A stretch of DNA of 64,000 nt from contig NZ_CP070368.1 in assembly GCF_016919705.1 (NCBI RefSeq), forward strand, positions 1,798,001-1,862,000. Direction: 5' to 3'. The position numbers and the translations under genes are program-made. The stretch is from Paracoccus methylovorus. Lineage in GTDB: Bacteria; Pseudomonadota; Alphaproteobacteria; Rhodobacterales; Rhodobacteraceae. Positions 52,213-62,830 of the stretch are shown piece by piece. The notes under the pieces were generated by a model. That model did not search any database, had not been told where the DNA came from, and saw only the letters and a list, made by a program, of their open reading frames with translations. Numbering within the stretch: position 1 is the first letter of the stretch; every line of letters starts with the position of its first letter.

Positions 52213-55200
52213 ATGGCACGTCCCATCTGGCACGGTTTTGTCACAGCGGCACTGGCCGGGCTTTTCATTGCCGGCACAGCCATGGCGCAGGACGCGCCCT
52301 TGCCCGAGCGGCGGCTGTCCTTGCAGGCCGATACCGATCTGCCGGGCGGCGACCTTGGCCCGATCTTCGACACCACGCTGCAAGCCTGCGTGCAGGCATG
52401 TGTTGGCAACGCCGACTGCCGCGCGCTGACCTATAACGAACGCGCCCGCGCCTGCTTTCCCAAGGGCGAGGCTGCGGGGACGCCAGCGGCCTTTGCGGGG
52501 GCGATTTCGGGCCATGTCCTGACGCCTTCGGCCGAAGTGCGGTTGCGCGCCGAATCGCGCATGGCGGCCGCACCCTTTATCGCCGCGCAAGACCGCGAAG
52601 CAGCGCATACTCAGGCGCGCCTGTTTGCGGCCATGCACCCGGCGCTGGGACCCGGCAATGCGGCAGATCTGGCCTCAAGCGCCGAAATGGCGGGCGATCT
52701 GGCCGGCGCAGCGCAGATCATGGCCTCGCTGGCGGCGCGTGACGACCGGGCCCCCGACTGGACCAATCTGGCGCGGCTGACGCTTTACACCAGCGAGCAA
52801 TATGACCGCGAGGCGTCGGGCTCGATCGCCTCGATGTCGATCAACGGCTATCTGCGGGCGGGCGAGGACGCGGTGGCGGCCCGCGCCCTGTCATGGCTGG
52901 CCATGGCATGGGAGCGGCTGGACCGCGGCCGCGATGCGCTTTCGGCGTTGCGTCTGGCGGCGCAGCTTTCGCCCGGCGACAGCGCCATCGCCACCGCGCT
53001 GGAGGAATCCGAGGCCCGCAACGGCCTGCGCGTCACCGATACCCAGGTCGAGGCCGAGGGAAAGACCCCCCGCTTTTGCGCCATCCTGTCGCGCAACCTG
53101 TCCGAGGCCACCGACTATGCGCAATTCCTGCGCCTGCCCGGCCGCGACCTGACCGTCGAGGCAACAGGCGACAGGCTTTGCGTCGCCGGCCTGACGCATG
53201 GACAAGAGGTCGAACTGACCCTGCGCGCCGGCCTGCCCTCGGCCGACGGCGAACAACTGGCCCGCGACGTGACGCTGAAAGGCTATGTCCGCGACCGCAG
53301 CCCCGAGGTCCGCTTTCCCGGCCGCGCCTATGTGCTGCCTGCCTCGGGCGATCAGCGGCTGTCTATGGTCACGGTCAACGCCGACCAGATCAACCTGCGC
53401 CTGCTGCGCATTTCCGACCGCAACCTGATCCGCGCCATGGCCGAGGATATGTTCGCCACCCCCTTGGACAGTTGGCGTGCCGATTACTTCAGCGACCGCA
53501 TGGCGCGCGAGGTCTGGGCAGGCACGGCGGATGTCGCAAAGCCCATGGGGCAAGATGCGCTGAATCAGGAATTGACCACCAGCCTTGCCATTCCCGCCCA
53601 TGTCGGCCCACTGGAACCCGGCATCTATATCGTCGAGGCAGGAATCGAGAACCAGGACATCTCGGACACCGGGCTTGCGACGCAATGGTTCGTGATTTCG
53701 GATTTCGGCATCTCGACCTTCAGCGGCACGGATGGGCTGACCGTCGCGGTGCGCAGCCTTTCCGACACTTCGGCCAAGGCCGGGGCCGAGGTCGCATTGG
53801 TCAGCCGCTCGAACGAGGTGCTTGCCAAGGCCGCGACCGACGCTGACGGCATCGCGCATTTCGCACCGGGCCTGTCGCTGGGCCAGGACGGCGCCGCGCC
53901 GGCATTGGTGACGGTGACCGAATGGCAGGGCGAAGGCGCCGAGCGCGCGCCGCGCGACATGGCGTTCCTTTCGCTTTCCGACCCAGAATTCGACCTGTCG
54001 GATCGCGGAGTCGAGGGCCAGCCGCCCGCGCCGCCGATCGACCTGTTCCTGACCACCGACCGCGGCGCCTATCGCGTCGGCGAGACGGTAAATGCCACGA
54101 TCCTTACCCGCAACGCCGAAGCCCGGGCGCTGGAAAACCTGCCCCTGACCGCCGTGATCCTGCGTCCCGACGGTGTCGAGGCGACGCGGATACCGGCGCA
54201 GGACGCAGGTGCGGGTGGCAGCACCGTCGCCTGGGCCATCCCCGGCAACGCCCCGCGCGGCACATGGCGGATGGAATTGCGCACCGAGGCGGATGGCCCG
54301 GCACTGGCCACCGCACGGATATTGGTCGAGGATTTCCTGCCCGAGCGCATCGACTTTACCCCGCGCCTGCCCGAAGGCGCGGCGCGCGCGGGCGGCACGC
54401 TTGACCTATCGCTTTCGGCACATTGGCTATTCGGCGCACCCGCCGCGAACCTGCCGGTCGAGGGTCAGTTGCGCCTGTCGCCGACCCGGACCCTTGACGG
54501 CTTCAATGGCTATGTCTTTGGCCGGCACGACGACGACACCTCGCCCGTGACCGACAGCCTGCCGCCGGGGGCCACCGATGCGCAGGGCAATTACCAGACC
54601 CGGATCAACCTGCCGCCGGCCAGCGAACTCGGCCCACGCCCGGTCGAGGCCGAGGTGGTGCTGGACATCCGCGAAGGTGCCGGCCGCCCGGTCGAGCGTA
54701 GTGAATCGCGCGTGGTCATGCCCGAGGCCCCGGCCATCGGCATCAGGCCGTTGTTCGAAGGCGACACCGTATCGGAAAACACCGAAGGCCGCTTTGCGCT
54801 TATCGCCGTCGGTCCCGACCTGAAGCCGGCCGCCGAGCCGGTGCGCTGGGTGCTGAACCGCATCGACACCGACTACCAATGGTATTCGCTGGGCGGCCAG
54901 TGGAATTGGGAGGTCATCACCACCCGCACCCGCGTCACCGAAGGCGTGGCCGAACCGGGCGACGCCCCGGCCGAGATCAGCGCCCCGGTCGAATGGGGCC
55001 AGTATGAACTGGTGGCCGAGCCGGCCTCGGGTCAGGGCGGACAAAGCTCGACGCAATTTTATGCCGGCTGGGGCGCGGTGGCGAATTCGGGGTCCGAGAC
55101 GCCGGACCGCCTGCAGGTGACGCTGGATCAGCCCGCCTATCGCAGCGGCGATACCGCCCGCGTCCGGGTCGAGGCCGCCAGCGACGGGCTGGGCCTTGTC

Positions 55201-57714
55201 TCGGTGCTGTCGAACCGGCTGGTCTCGATGCAGACCGTGACGCTGAAGGCGGGCGAGAACGCCATCGACCTGCCCGTGACGGACGAATGGGGTGCGGGCG
55301 TCTATGTCACCGTCAGCGCCATCCGCCCGCTGGAGGGCGCACAGGGAGGCGACCGTCAGCCGGCGCGCGCGCTGGGTCTGGCCCATGCCACCGTCGATCC
55401 GGGCGACCGCAAGCTGTCCGCAAGCATCGAGGCCCCGGCCGAGACCCGGCCCCGCGGCTTGATTCCGGTCACGCTGAAAACCGATGGCGCGGCGGGCGAG
55501 ACGGTATATGCCACCATCGCCGCCGTCGATCAGGGCATCCTGAACCTGACCGGGTTCCAGCCGCCCAACCCTTCGCAGCATTACTTCGGTCAGCGACGTC
55601 TGGGCGTGGCGCTGCGCGATCTTTACGGCCGGCTGATCCTGCCCACCGGCGCGCCCGATGGCGCGCTGCGCGAGGGCGGCGATGCCAATCTTTCCGGCAA
55701 TGCCGAGGCTCCGCCGCCGACCGAAAAGCTGATGAGCTGGTTCTCGGGTCCGGTCACGGTGGGCGCTGACGGCACCGCGACGGTCGAAGTGCCCGTGGGC
55801 GATTTCAACGGCGAGGTCCGGGTCATGGCCGTGGTCTGGTCCGGCAAAGGCATCGGGCAGGCCGACGCCTCGGTTCTGGTGCGCGATCCTGTGGTCATGA
55901 CCGTGACCGCCCCTGCCTTCCTTGCGCCCGGCGACCGGGCCCGGGTGGGGCTGCGGCTGACCCATGCCTCGGGTCCTGCCGGCGAAATGCGGCTGGCGGT
56001 GCAGCAGGTGGGCGGCGAGGCACCCCTGACGACGACCCTGCCCCAGGACAGCGTGACCCTGACCGAGAAGGCCGAGGCGCAGGTGCAGATGCCGGTCACC
56101 GCAGGCAATGCCGAGGGACTGGCCAATCTGCGGCTGACGCTGACCACCCCGGACGGCGAGGCACTGACCAAGGACATCACCATCCCCGTGTCGCTGAACG
56201 AAGCCGACATCCAGAACCGGGACCGGCTGGTGGTCGAACCGGGCCAAAGCATCACCGTGCCTGCCGGCCTGACCCAGGCCATGCTGCCCGGAGCCGAGAT
56301 CACCGTGGCCATTGGGCCTTATGCAAGGCTGGACGTGGCGGGGGCTCTGATGCGTCTGGCGCGCTATCCCTATGGCTGCACCGAGCAGTTGACCTCGGGC
56401 GCCTTGCCGCTGATCTACCTGCCCAATCTGGCTGCCGTCGAGGGCGTCGACAGCGGCGGTGCGGGCGAGCAGGTGCAAAAGGCGATCACGCAGATCTTGA
56501 CCCGTCAGGGCTCGAACGGCGGTTTCGGCCTGTGGTCGGCGGATTCGGGCGATCTGTGGCTGGAGGCCTATGTCACCGACTTCCTGTCGCGGGCGCGGAC
56601 GGCGGGCTATCAGGTGCCCGACACCGCCTTCCGCATGGCCATCGACAATCTTCGCAACCGCACCAATTACGCAACCGAACCCCATGCCGCCTCGGCCGAG
56701 GAAAACGCGGCCCTTGCCTATGCGCTAGCGGTGCTGGCACGCGAACGGGCGGCGACCGTGGGCGATCTGCGCTATTACGCCGATACCGCCGCCGGGTCGT
56801 TCTCGACGCCGATGGCTGCCGCCAATCTGGGCGCGGCGCTGGCGTCCTATGGCGATCAGGGCCGGGCGGATCGCATGTTCACGCAGGCGCGCAACCTGCT
56901 GAACCTGGGCGCGCCCGAACCCCATGCCTTCCGCGCCGATTACGGCACCAAGCTGCGCGATGCGACAGCGCTGCTGGCGCTGGCGGCCGAGGCAAAGACC
57001 CAGGCCGTCGATGCCACCGACCTGACCAGCCAGATCGCCGAACGCATCGCACGGGCGGCAGAGGACGGGCGCAGCCTTTCCACGCAGGAATCCGTCTGGA
57101 CGGTGATGGCGGCGCAATCGCTGTTCAGTTCCACCCCACCCGCGACGCTGAACGGGGTGGCGCTGAGCCAGCCGGTGGCAAGCCTGCCGACAGACGCCAG
57201 CATCGCCAACACCGGCGACCGCGCATTGGAGGTGACGCTGACCGCGACCGGCAAGCCTGCCGCCGCGCCATCGGCAGGCGGGCGCGGCTATTCCATCACA
57301 CGCCACTATTACAGCATCGAGGGCGAGGCGCTGGACCCTGCCAACCTGCCACAAGGCACGCGAATGGTGGTGCAGCTGGAAATCTCGCCCCAGTCCGAGG
57401 GCGGTGGACGGCTGATCATCGCCGACCCCCTGCCCGCCGGGTGGGAAATCGACAACCCCAACCTGCTGCGCGCCGGCGATGTCTCGGCGCTGGACTGGCT
57501 GGATGCAGAGACCTCGGCCGAAATGACCGAGTTCCGCGCCGACCGTTTTGCTGCGGCACTGACATGGACCTCGGCTGAAAGCTTCCGGCTGGCCTATATC
57601 GTCCGCGCCGTAACGCCCGGAGAGTTCCGCCACCCCGCCGCCAGCGTCGAGGACATGTATCGCCCCGAGTTCCGGGCATGGAGCGACGGCGGCACGGTCA
57701 CCGTCGCACCCTGA
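52213..57714 (+). CDS. Bacterial alpha-2-macroglobulin with PAN/apple-like N-terminus
   Basis: 1833 aa. Signal peptide (about 1-25, no lipobox), a PAN-like cysteine block (about 55-85: LQACVQACVGNADCRALTY), many beta-sandwich MG domains, a bait-like stretch, and the thioester motif CTEQ at residues 1389-1392 (YPYGCTEQL) in an alpha-helical TED domain. Bacterial A2M proteins trap proteases covalently in the periplasm. E. coli YfhM is a lipoprotein paired with PbpC; here there is no lipobox and no pbpC next door. The thioester residues are intact, so trapping is expected. Confidence 0.92.
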   Translation: MARPIWHGFVTAALAGLFIAGTAMAQDAPLPERRLSLQADTDLPGGDLGPIFDTTLQACVQACVGNADCRALTYNERARACFPKGEAAGTPAAFAGAISGHVLTPSAEVRLRAESRMAAAPFIAAQDREAAHTQARLFAAMHPALGPGNAADLASSAEMAGDLAGAAQIMASLAARDDRAPDWTNLARLTLYTSEQYDREASGSIASMSINGYLRAGEDAVAARALSWLAMAWERLDRGRDALSALRLAAQLSPGDSAIATALEESEARNGLRVTDTQVEAEGKTPRFCAILSRNLSEATDYAQFLRLPGRDLTVEATGDRLCVAGLTHGQEVELTLRAGLPSADGEQLARDVTLKGYVRDRSPEVRFPGRAYVLPASGDQRLSMVTVNADQINLRLLRISDRNLIRAMAEDMFATPLDSWRADYFSDRMAREVWAGTADVAKPMGQDALNQELTTSLAIPAHVGPLEPGIYIVEAGIENQDISDTGLATQWFVISDFGISTFSGTDGLTVAVRSLSDTSAKAGAEVALVSRSNEVLAKAATDADGIAHFAPGLSLGQDGAAPALVTVTEWQGEGAERAPRDMAFLSLSDPEFDLSDRGVEGQPPAPPIDLFLTTDRGAYRVGETVNATILTRNAEARALENLPLTAVILRPDGVEATRIPAQDAGAGGSTVAWAIPGNAPRGTWRMELRTEADGPALATARILVEDFLPERIDFTPRLPEGAARAGGTLDLSLSAHWLFGAPAANLPVEGQLRLSPTRTLDGFNGYVFGRHDDDTSPVTDSLPPGATDAQGNYQTRINLPPASELGPRPVEAEVVLDIREGAGRPVERSESRVVMPEAPAIGIRPLFEGDTVSENTEGRFALIAVGPDLKPAAEPVRWVLNRIDTDYQWYSLGGQWNWEVITTRTRVTEGVAEPGDAPAEISAPVEWGQYELVAEPASGQGGQSSTQFYAGWGAVANSGSETPDRLQVTLDQPAYRSGDTARVRVEAASDGLGLVSVLSNRLVSMQTVTLKAGENAIDLPVTDEWGAGVYVTVSAIRPLEGAQGGDRQPARALGLAHATVDPGDRKLSASIEAPAETRPRGLIPVTLKTDGAAGETVYATIAAVDQGILNLTGFQPPNPSQHYFGQRRLGVALRDLYGRLILPTGAPDGALREGGDANLSGNAEAPPPTEKLMSWFSGPVTVGADGTATVEVPVGDFNGEVRVMAVVWSGKGIGQADASVLVRDPVVMTVTAPAFLAPGDRARVGLRLTHASGPAGEMRLAVQQVGGEAPLTTTLPQDSVTLTEKAEAQVQMPVTAGNAEGLANLRLTLTTPDGEALTKDITIPVSLNEADIQNRDRLVVEPGQSITVPAGLTQAMLPGAEITVAIGPYARLDVAGALMRLARYPYGCTEQLTSGALPLIYLPNLAAVEGVDSGGAGEQVQKAITQILTRQGSNGGFGLWSADSGDLWLEAYVTDFLSRARTAGYQVPDTAFRMAIDNLRNRTNYATEPHAASAEENAALAYALAVLARERAATVGDLRYYADTAAGSFSTPMAAANLGAALASYGDQGRADRMFTQARNLLNLGAPEPHAFRADYGTKLRDATALLALAAEAKTQAVDATDLTSQIAERIARAAEDGRSLSTQESVWTVMAAQSLFSSTPPATLNGVALSQPVASLPTDASIANTGDRALEVTLTATGKPAAAPSAGGRGYSITRHYYSIEGEALDPANLPQGTRMVVQLEISPQSEGGGRLIIADPLPAGWEIDNPNLLRAGDVSALDWLDAETSAEMTEFRADRFAAALTWTSAESFRLAYIVRAVTPGEFRHPAASVEDMYRPEFRAWSDGGTVTVAP

Positions 57715-57722
57715 ACCGCAGG

Positions 57723-57754
57723 CCACCCCGGCCCCCGAACACGGGCCGGGGTGG
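57723..57754 (+). terminator. Strong stem-loop after the alpha-2-macroglobulin gene
   Basis: A perfect 12-bp stem CCACCCCGGCCC/GGGCCGGGGTGG with an 8-base loop starts 8 bases past the stop. T content after it is low (TGGCTT). Confidence 0.72.
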
Positions 57755-57836
57755 TGGCTTGGCGAAAGGATTGCTTGCCCCATCGCGTCCCCCCGGGCAA
57801 TAATCCCCCCGATCGTATAAGGAAGGGGAGGACGCC

Positions 57837-58835
57837 TTGGCTGAAACCCGCCCGGTATCGCCAACCGCAACGCGCCACGAAGACCGCGTGGTCAAGGCGT
57901 CGCAATCGCCCGCCGCCGTCAGCCGGCTGGCGGCAAGCTGGCGCCGCTCGATCCTCAAGCATGGGCTTGACCCGACGCGCCCGCCCGACCGCCGCCGCCT
58001 GACCGAGCGCGAACTGTCCGAATGCGTCGAGCGCATGGACCGCTTCATCGCCATCGCCCGGCCGCAGCTCGACCAGCTTTTCCAGCTTGTCTGCCCGACC
58101 GGCTGCAACCTGCTGCTGACGGACGCCGACGGGATCGTGCTGGAACATCGCGTCAGCCAGGGCGATGCCACCACCTTTCGCGACTGGGGGCTGTGGCGCG
58201 GCATGGACTGGTCCGAGGAAGTGCAGGGCACCAACGGCATCGGCACCTGCCTGGCCGAAGGGCGGCAGGTCACCATCCACCGGGACGAACATTTCTATGC
58301 CAGCAACACCGGGCTTTCCTGCATGGACGCCCCGATCTGGGGTCCTGACGGGCGATTGATCGCGGCGCTGGACGTCAGCTCTGCCCGCTCTGACCACACC
58401 GAACGGCTAAACGCGCTGATCGCGGCACAGGTCGCGCATAGCGCCCGCGCCATTGAGGCGGCGTTTTTCCGCGTCTCTTTCCCCGGTGCGCGCATCATCA
58501 CCGCGCAGGCCGAGGGGGCCGAGGACACCACGCTGCTGATTGCGGTGGACAAGGATGATCTGGCCATCGGCGCCAACCGGGCCGCACGTCGCGCCTTCGG
58601 CCTTGAGAAAGAGGGGCAGTTGCGCCCGCGCCCCGCCTCGGATCTGCTGGGCCGGCAGGACGATGCCACCGGCTTTGAACGCGCCGAACGCGCGGCCGTG
58701 ATTCGCGCGCTGGCGCGGGCCGAGGGCAACGTCTCGGCCGCCGCCCGGGCGCTGGGGGTAGGACGCGCAACGCTTTATCGCCGCATGGCGCGGCTGGGTA
58801 TCGACGAAAATCCCGGCAAACTGTCTCGCCCCTGA
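57837..58835 (+). CDS. AcoR-like GAF and Fis-HTH regulator lacking the AAA+ domain
   Basis: 332 aa with a TTG start at 57837 after GGAAGGGGAGG. N-terminal AcoR-type region ([20 protein letters not shown]), GAF domain ([44 protein letters not shown]), then directly a Fis helix-turn-helix ([23 protein letters not shown]). Full AcoR proteins are about 620-670 aa with a sigma-54 AAA+ module in between; it is wholly absent. It precedes the aldehyde and alcohol dehydrogenase genes and probably controls them by a sigma-70 mechanism in response to an alcohol or aldehyde. Confidence 0.86.
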   Translation: MAETRPVSPTATRHEDRVVKASQSPAAVSRLAASWRRSILKHGLDPTRPPDRRRLTERELSECVERMDRFIAIARPQLDQLFQLVCPTGCNLLLTDADGIVLEHRVSQGDATTFRDWGLWRGMDWSEEVQGTNGIGTCLAEGRQVTIHRDEHFYASNTGLSCMDAPIWGPDGRLIAALDVSSARSDHTERLNALIAAQVAHSARAIEAAFFRVSFPGARIITAQAEGAEDTTLLIAVDKDDLAIGANRAARRAFGLEKEGQLRPRPASDLLGRQDDATGFERAERAAVIRALARAEGNVSAAARALGVGRATLYRRMARLGIDENPGKLSRP

Positions 58836-58939
58836 AACACATCGGCGGTGGGGCACGAAGGCTTGCGTTGACCGAACGCCCTTGCGGGCCCACCCTCTTG
58901 GACAACCGGCAGGAGGAGCCGGATGACAGGAGGAACATC

Positions 58940-60466
58940 ATGCCGAACGATCAAACGCACCCCTTCAAGGGCGTGAACGCGCTGCCCTTCGAGGCGCGCT
59001 ATGACAACTTCATCGGCGGCGACTGGGTGGCGCCCGTCTCGGGCAGGTATTTCACCAACACGACCCCGATCACCGGTGCCGAAATCGGCCAGATCGCGCG
59101 CTCGGAAGCGGGCGATATCGAACTGGCGCTGAACGCCGCCCATGCCGCCAAGGACAAATGGGGCGCGACCAGCCCGGCCGAAAGGGCGGCCGTCCTGCTG
59201 AAAATCGCCGACCGGATGGAACAGAACCTGGAACTTCTGGCCACCGCCGAAACCTGGGACAACGGCAAGCCGATCCGCGAAACCATGGCCGCCGACCTGC
59301 CGCTGGCCATTGATCATTTCCGCTATTTCGCCGGCGTGCTGCGCGCGCAGGAAGGCTCGATCAGCCAGATCGACGACGACACCGTGGCCTATCACTTCCA
59401 TGAACCGCTGGGCGTCGTGGGTCAGATCATCCCATGGAACTTTCCGCTGCTGATGGCCTGCTGGAAGATGGCGCCCGCACTGGCCGCCGGCAACTGCGTG
59501 GTGCTGAAACCCGCCGAGCAGACCCCCGCCGGCATCATGGTCTGGATCGGGCTGGTCGGCGACCTGCTACCGCCGGGCGTCCTGAATATCGTGAACGGCT
59601 TCGGGCTCGAAGCCGGCAAGCCGCTGGCCTCCAGCAACCGCATCTCGAAGATCGCCTTCACGGGCGAAACGACGACCGGCCGGCTGATCATGCAATACGC
59701 ATCGGAAAACCTGATCCCGGTGACGCTGGAACTGGGCGGCAAGTCGCCCAACATCTTCTTTGCCGATGTTGCGCGCGAGGATGACGATTTCTTCGACAAG
59801 GCGCTGGAAGGCTTTACCATGTTCGCGCTGAACCAGGGTGAGGTCTGCACCTGCCCTTCGCGCGTGCTGGTTCAGGAATCGATCTATGACCAGTTCATGG
59901 AACGCGCCGTCAAGCGAGTAGAGGCAATCAAGCAGGGCGACCCGCGCGAAAGCGATACGATGATCGGCGCGCAGGCATCCAGCGAACAGAAGGAAAAGAT
60001 CCTCAGCTATCTGGACATCGGCAAGAAGGAAGGCGCCGAGGTGCTGACCGGCGGCAATGCAGCCGATCTGGGCGGCGAACTTTCGGGCGGCTATTACATC
60101 GAGCCGACGATCTTTCGCGGCAACAACAAGATGCGGATTTTCCAAGAGGAAATCTTTGGCCCGGTGGTTTCCGTCACCACGTTCAAGGATCAGGCCGAAG
60201 CCTTGGAGATCGCCAACGACACGCTTTACGGGCTTGGCGCAGGCGTGTGGTCGCGCGACGCCAATACCTGCTACCGCATGGGTCGCGGCATCAAGGCGGG
60301 TCGGGTCTGGACCAACTGTTATCACGCCTATCCCGCCCATGCGGCCTTCGGCGGCTACAAGCAGTCGGGTATCGGGCGCGAAACCCACAAGATGATGCTG
60401 GACCACTATCAGCAGACCAAGAACATGCTGGTCAGCTATTCGCCCAAAAAACTGGGCTTCTTCTGA
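58940..60466 (+). CDS. NAD-dependent acetaldehyde/aldehyde dehydrogenase
   Basis: 508 aa from ATG 58940, preceded by AGGAGG. ALDH motifs: cofactor loop [17 protein letters not shown], catalytic Glu in LELGGKSPN, and catalytic Cys in [11 protein letters not shown]. The EVCTCPSR form is that of AldB/AcoD/ExaC-type enzymes that oxidise acetaldehyde. Downstream genes encode an alcohol dehydrogenase and a DUF779 protein, a set typical of ethanol oxidation. Confidence 0.93.
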   Translation: MPNDQTHPFKGVNALPFEARYDNFIGGDWVAPVSGRYFTNTTPITGAEIGQIARSEAGDIELALNAAHAAKDKWGATSPAERAAVLLKIADRMEQNLELLATAETWDNGKPIRETMAADLPLAIDHFRYFAGVLRAQEGSISQIDDDTVAYHFHEPLGVVGQIIPWNFPLLMACWKMAPALAAGNCVVLKPAEQTPAGIMVWIGLVGDLLPPGVLNIVNGFGLEAGKPLASSNRISKIAFTGETTTGRLIMQYASENLIPVTLELGGKSPNIFFADVAREDDDFFDKALEGFTMFALNQGEVCTCPSRVLVQESIYDQFMERAVKRVEAIKQGDPRESDTMIGAQASSEQKEKILSYLDIGKKEGAEVLTGGNAADLGGELSGGYYIEPTIFRGNNKMRIFQEEIFGPVVSVTTFKDQAEALEIANDTLYGLGAGVWSRDANTCYRMGRGIKAGRVWTNCYHAYPAHAAFGGYKQSGIGRETHKMMLDHYQQTKNMLVSYSPKKLGFF

Positions 60467-60475
60467 CGCAAAAAG

Positions 60476-60502
60476 GCCGGGCGCATGCACCACGCGCCCG
60501 GC
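60476..60502 (+). terminator. Stem-loop between aldehyde and alcohol dehydrogenase genes
   Basis: A perfect 9-bp stem GCCGGGCGC/GCGCCCGGC with a 9-base loop, 9 bases after the stop. Without a T run it may be an attenuator setting relative expression. Confidence 0.6.
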
Positions 60503-60555
60503 ACGCTTCCTTTCCCTGCCCTCCTCTCCCAAGACCAACCACAAGGAGATCCTTC

Positions 60556-61590
60556 ATGGCCAAAACCATGAAAGCTGCCGTCGTGCGCGAATTCGGCAAA
60601 CCCCTGACCATCGACGAGGTCCCGATCCCCGAACCCGGCCCCGGTATGATTCAGGTCAGGATCCATGCCTCGGGCGTATGCCATACCGACTTGCACGCGG
60701 CCGAGGGCGACTGGCCGGTCAAGCCGAACCCGCCCTTCATTCCGGGGCACGAGGGCGTGGGCTTCGTTTCCGCCGTGGGCGCCGGGGTAAAGCATGTCAA
60801 GGAAGGCGACCGGGTGGGTGTGCCCTGGCTTTACACCGCCTGCGGTCATTGCCGTCATTGTCTGGGCGGATGGGAAACCCTGTGCGAAAGCCAGCTCAAC
60901 ACCGGCTATTCGGTGAACGGCGGCTTTGCCGATTACGTGGTGGCCGATCCGAACTATGTCGGCCACCTGCCCAAGAACATCGACTTTCTGGAGATCGCCC
61001 CGGTGCTATGCGCAGGCGTGACGGTCTATAAGGGGCTGAAGGTCACCGACACCAAGCCCGGCGACTGGGTGGTGATCTCGGGCATCGGCGGGCTTGGGCA
61101 CATGGCGGTGCAATATGCCAAGGCCATGGGCATGAACGTCGCCGCCGTCGATATCGATGACGAAAAGCTCGCCTTGGCCCGAAAACTGGGTGCGACGGTC
61201 ACGGTGAACGCCGCAACCGACCCCGATCCGGCCGCCGCGATCAAGAAACAGACCGATGGCGGCGCGCAGGGCGTGCTGGTCACCGCAGTAGGCCGCAAGG
61301 CGTTCGAGCAGGCCATAGGCATGGTTTCGCGCGGCGGCACGGTCGCGTTGAACGGCCTGCCGCCCGGGGATTTCCCGCTGGATATCTTTGGCATGGTGCT
61401 GAACGGCATCACCGTGCGCGGCTCGATCGTCGGGACCCGGCTGGATCTTCAGGAATCGCTGGATTTCGCCGGCGAAGGCAAGGTCAAGGCCACCGTGCAT
61501 CGCGCCAGACTGGAAGATATCAACGACATCTTCGGCCAGATGCACAAGGGCCAGATCGAAGGCCGCATGGTGCTGGATATGGTGGACTGA
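60556..61590 (+). CDS. Zinc-dependent alcohol dehydrogenase, AdhP type
   Basis: 344 aa from ATG 60556 with AAGGAGAT upstream. Catalytic zinc ligands in [10 protein letters not shown] and PGHEGVG, structural zinc cysteines in [16 protein letters not shown], cofactor motif [13 protein letters not shown] with Asp in AVDIDD (NAD preference). It oxidises ethanol and similar primary alcohols, feeding acetaldehyde to the enzyme encoded before it. Confidence 0.94.
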   Translation: MAKTMKAAVVREFGKPLTIDEVPIPEPGPGMIQVRIHASGVCHTDLHAAEGDWPVKPNPPFIPGHEGVGFVSAVGAGVKHVKEGDRVGVPWLYTACGHCRHCLGGWETLCESQLNTGYSVNGGFADYVVADPNYVGHLPKNIDFLEIAPVLCAGVTVYKGLKVTDTKPGDWVVISGIGGLGHMAVQYAKAMGMNVAAVDIDDEKLALARKLGATVTVNAATDPDPAAAIKKQTDGGAQGVLVTAVGRKAFEQAIGMVSRGGTVALNGLPPGDFPLDIFGMVLNGITVRGSIVGTRLDLQESLDFAGEGKVKATVHRARLEDINDIFGQMHKGQIEGRMVLDMVD

Positions 61591-61592
61591 CC

Positions 61593-61949
61593 ATGGAACC
61601 CGTCGCCAATCCCCAGGACCTGAATCAGGTCGAGGCCACCCCGGCAGCACTGGCGCTGCTGGCCGAGATCGTCGCCGATCATGGGCCGGTGCTGTTTCAT
61701 CAGTCCGGGGGTTGTTGCGACGGGTCTTCGCCCATGTGCTATCCGCAAGGCGAATTCCGCATCGGCGAACATGACGTGAAGCTGGGCGAGATCGGCGGCA
61801 TGCCGTTTTACATCTCGGGCAGCCAATACGAAGCCTGGAAGCATACCCGCCTGATCATCGACACCGTGCCCGGGCGCGGCGGCATGTTCAGTCTGGACAA
61901 CGGACGCGAGCGGCGCTTCCTGGTGCGGTCCGAGATCTGCCGGCTCTGA
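61593..61949 (+). CDS. DUF779 protein associated with aldehyde oxidation
   Basis: 118 aa starting 2 bases after the adh stop. DUF779 features: FHQSGGCCDGSSPMCYP with three conserved Cys and LIIDTVPGRGGMFSLDNGRERRFLVRS. Genes of this family travel with acetaldehyde dehydrogenases; a metal-binding or enzyme-assisting role is suspected but unknown. Confidence 0.88.
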   Translation: MEPVANPQDLNQVEATPAALALLAEIVADHGPVLFHQSGGCCDGSSPMCYPQGEFRIGEHDVKLGEIGGMPFYISGSQYEAWKHTRLIIDTVPGRGGMFSLDNGRERRFLVRSEICRL

Positions 61950-61955
61950 CCGCGG

Positions 61956-61996
61956 GGCGGGCGCACGGCCTCCCCTGATCCACCCGTGCGCCCGCC
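61956..61996. terminator. Bidirectional terminator between convergent genes
   Basis: GGCGGGCGCACGG pairs with CCGTGCGCCCGCC, a perfect 13-bp stem with a 15-base loop, followed by TGTTTCTC on the plus strand. It separates the DUF779 gene from the minus-strand Trm112-like gene. Confidence 0.8.
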
Positions 61997-62002
61997 TGTT
62001 TC

Positions 62003-62194
62003 TCAGGCGCGGATCTGGCGCGCCTCGTTAAGCAGCATGATCGGGATGCCGTCCCGGATCGGAAAGGCCAGCCCCGCCGCCTCGGAAACCAATTCCTGCG
62101 CCTTGGCGTCATAACGCAGGGTGGCATGGGTCACCGGGCAGACCAGCGCCTCCAGCATGTGGCGGTCATAACCGCGTTCGGTGGTGTCGGTCAC
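62003..62194 (-). CDS. Trm112-family zinc-ribbon-like protein
   Basis: 63 aa: [16 protein letters not shown] at the N-terminus and [19 protein letters not shown] at the C-terminus, the standard bacterial Trm112/YcaR pattern. In bacteria it may partner methyltransferases; only one Cys remains here. It overlaps the LON-domain gene by ATGA. Confidence 0.9.
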   Translation of the reverse strand: MTDTTERGYDRHMLEALVCPVTHATLRYDAKAQELVSEAAGLAFPIRDGIPIMLLNEARQIRA

Positions 62195-62829
62195 TGAATC
62201 GTCTCCTCATTGTCGCCGCCATGCAGGGCGTATTCCAGCAGCCCTTCCAACAACACGCGACGCTCGGCAAGCGTCGGCGCCTCCAGCAGGGCCTGCTTTT
62301 CCTCGGGCGCAAAGGGCAGTAGCATGGACAGCGAGTTGACCAGCGTTTCTTCCTCGGACGCCTTTGCGGTGTCCCAGTCGGTCGAAAGGCTGCGCTGTTC
62401 CATATAGCGGCCAAGCCGCGCCATGAACCCCTTGCGCTCGAAACCCACGTCCTCTTCGGGCTGGACGGCCAGGTCGCCTTCATAGCCCGACCAATCCACT
62501 TGCCCGCGCAGATATGGGGTAAAGCCGGGGCGCACCTCGTTCAGCCGAAAGCGCGAGCGCGCCCGGAGCGAGATCATCAGCCGCCCGTCGTCCAGTTCGG
62601 AGAATGCCACGATACGCCCCGCACAGCCGACCTGAGCCAGCGAATCCAAGCCCCCCTCGGCAGGTTGGATCATGCCGATCAGCCGCGAAGGGGTTTTCAG
62701 AACATCCTCGACCATTTGCAGATAGCGCGGCTCGAATATCTGCAGCGGCAGGCGGGTGCGGGGCATCAGCACCGCGCCCGGCAGAGGAAACAGCGGGATG
62801 CCCTCGGGCAGATCGACGCCGCGCGCCAT
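62191..62829 (-). CDS. LON peptidase substrate-binding-domain protein
   Basis: 212 aa consisting of only the LON N-terminal domain ([46 protein letters not shown]). No ATPase or protease domain. Usual in alphaproteobacteria next to trxA-like and Trm112 genes, as here. Precise role unknown; proteostasis is assumed from the domain. Confidence 0.9.
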   Translation of the reverse strand: MARGVDLPEGIPLFPLPGAVLMPRTRLPLQIFEPRYLQMVEDVLKTPSRLIGMIQPAEGGLDSLAQVGCAGRIVAFSELDDGRLMISLRARSRFRLNEVRPGFTPYLRGQVDWSGYEGDLAVQPEEDVGFERKGFMARLGRYMEQRSLSTDWDTAKASEEETLVNSLSMLLPFAPEEKQALLEAPTLAERRVLLEGLLEYALHGGDNEETIQ

Positions 62830-62830
62830 G

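Noticed and set aside
50869..52638. 589-codon minus-strand frame.
   Set aside because: Only its last 30 codons (pqqA) are real; the rest is antisense to the metallo-beta-lactamase gene.
54427..56685. 752-codon minus-strand frame inside the alpha-2-macroglobulin gene.
   Set aside because: Antisense shadow; the plus-strand protein has signal peptide, domain order and thioester motif.
58852..58866. GGCACG...TTGC resembling a sigma-54 promoter upstream of the aldehyde dehydrogenase.
   Set aside because: The GG-to-GC distance is 13 bases instead of the required 12, and the adjacent regulator lacks the AAA+ module needed to activate sigma-54.
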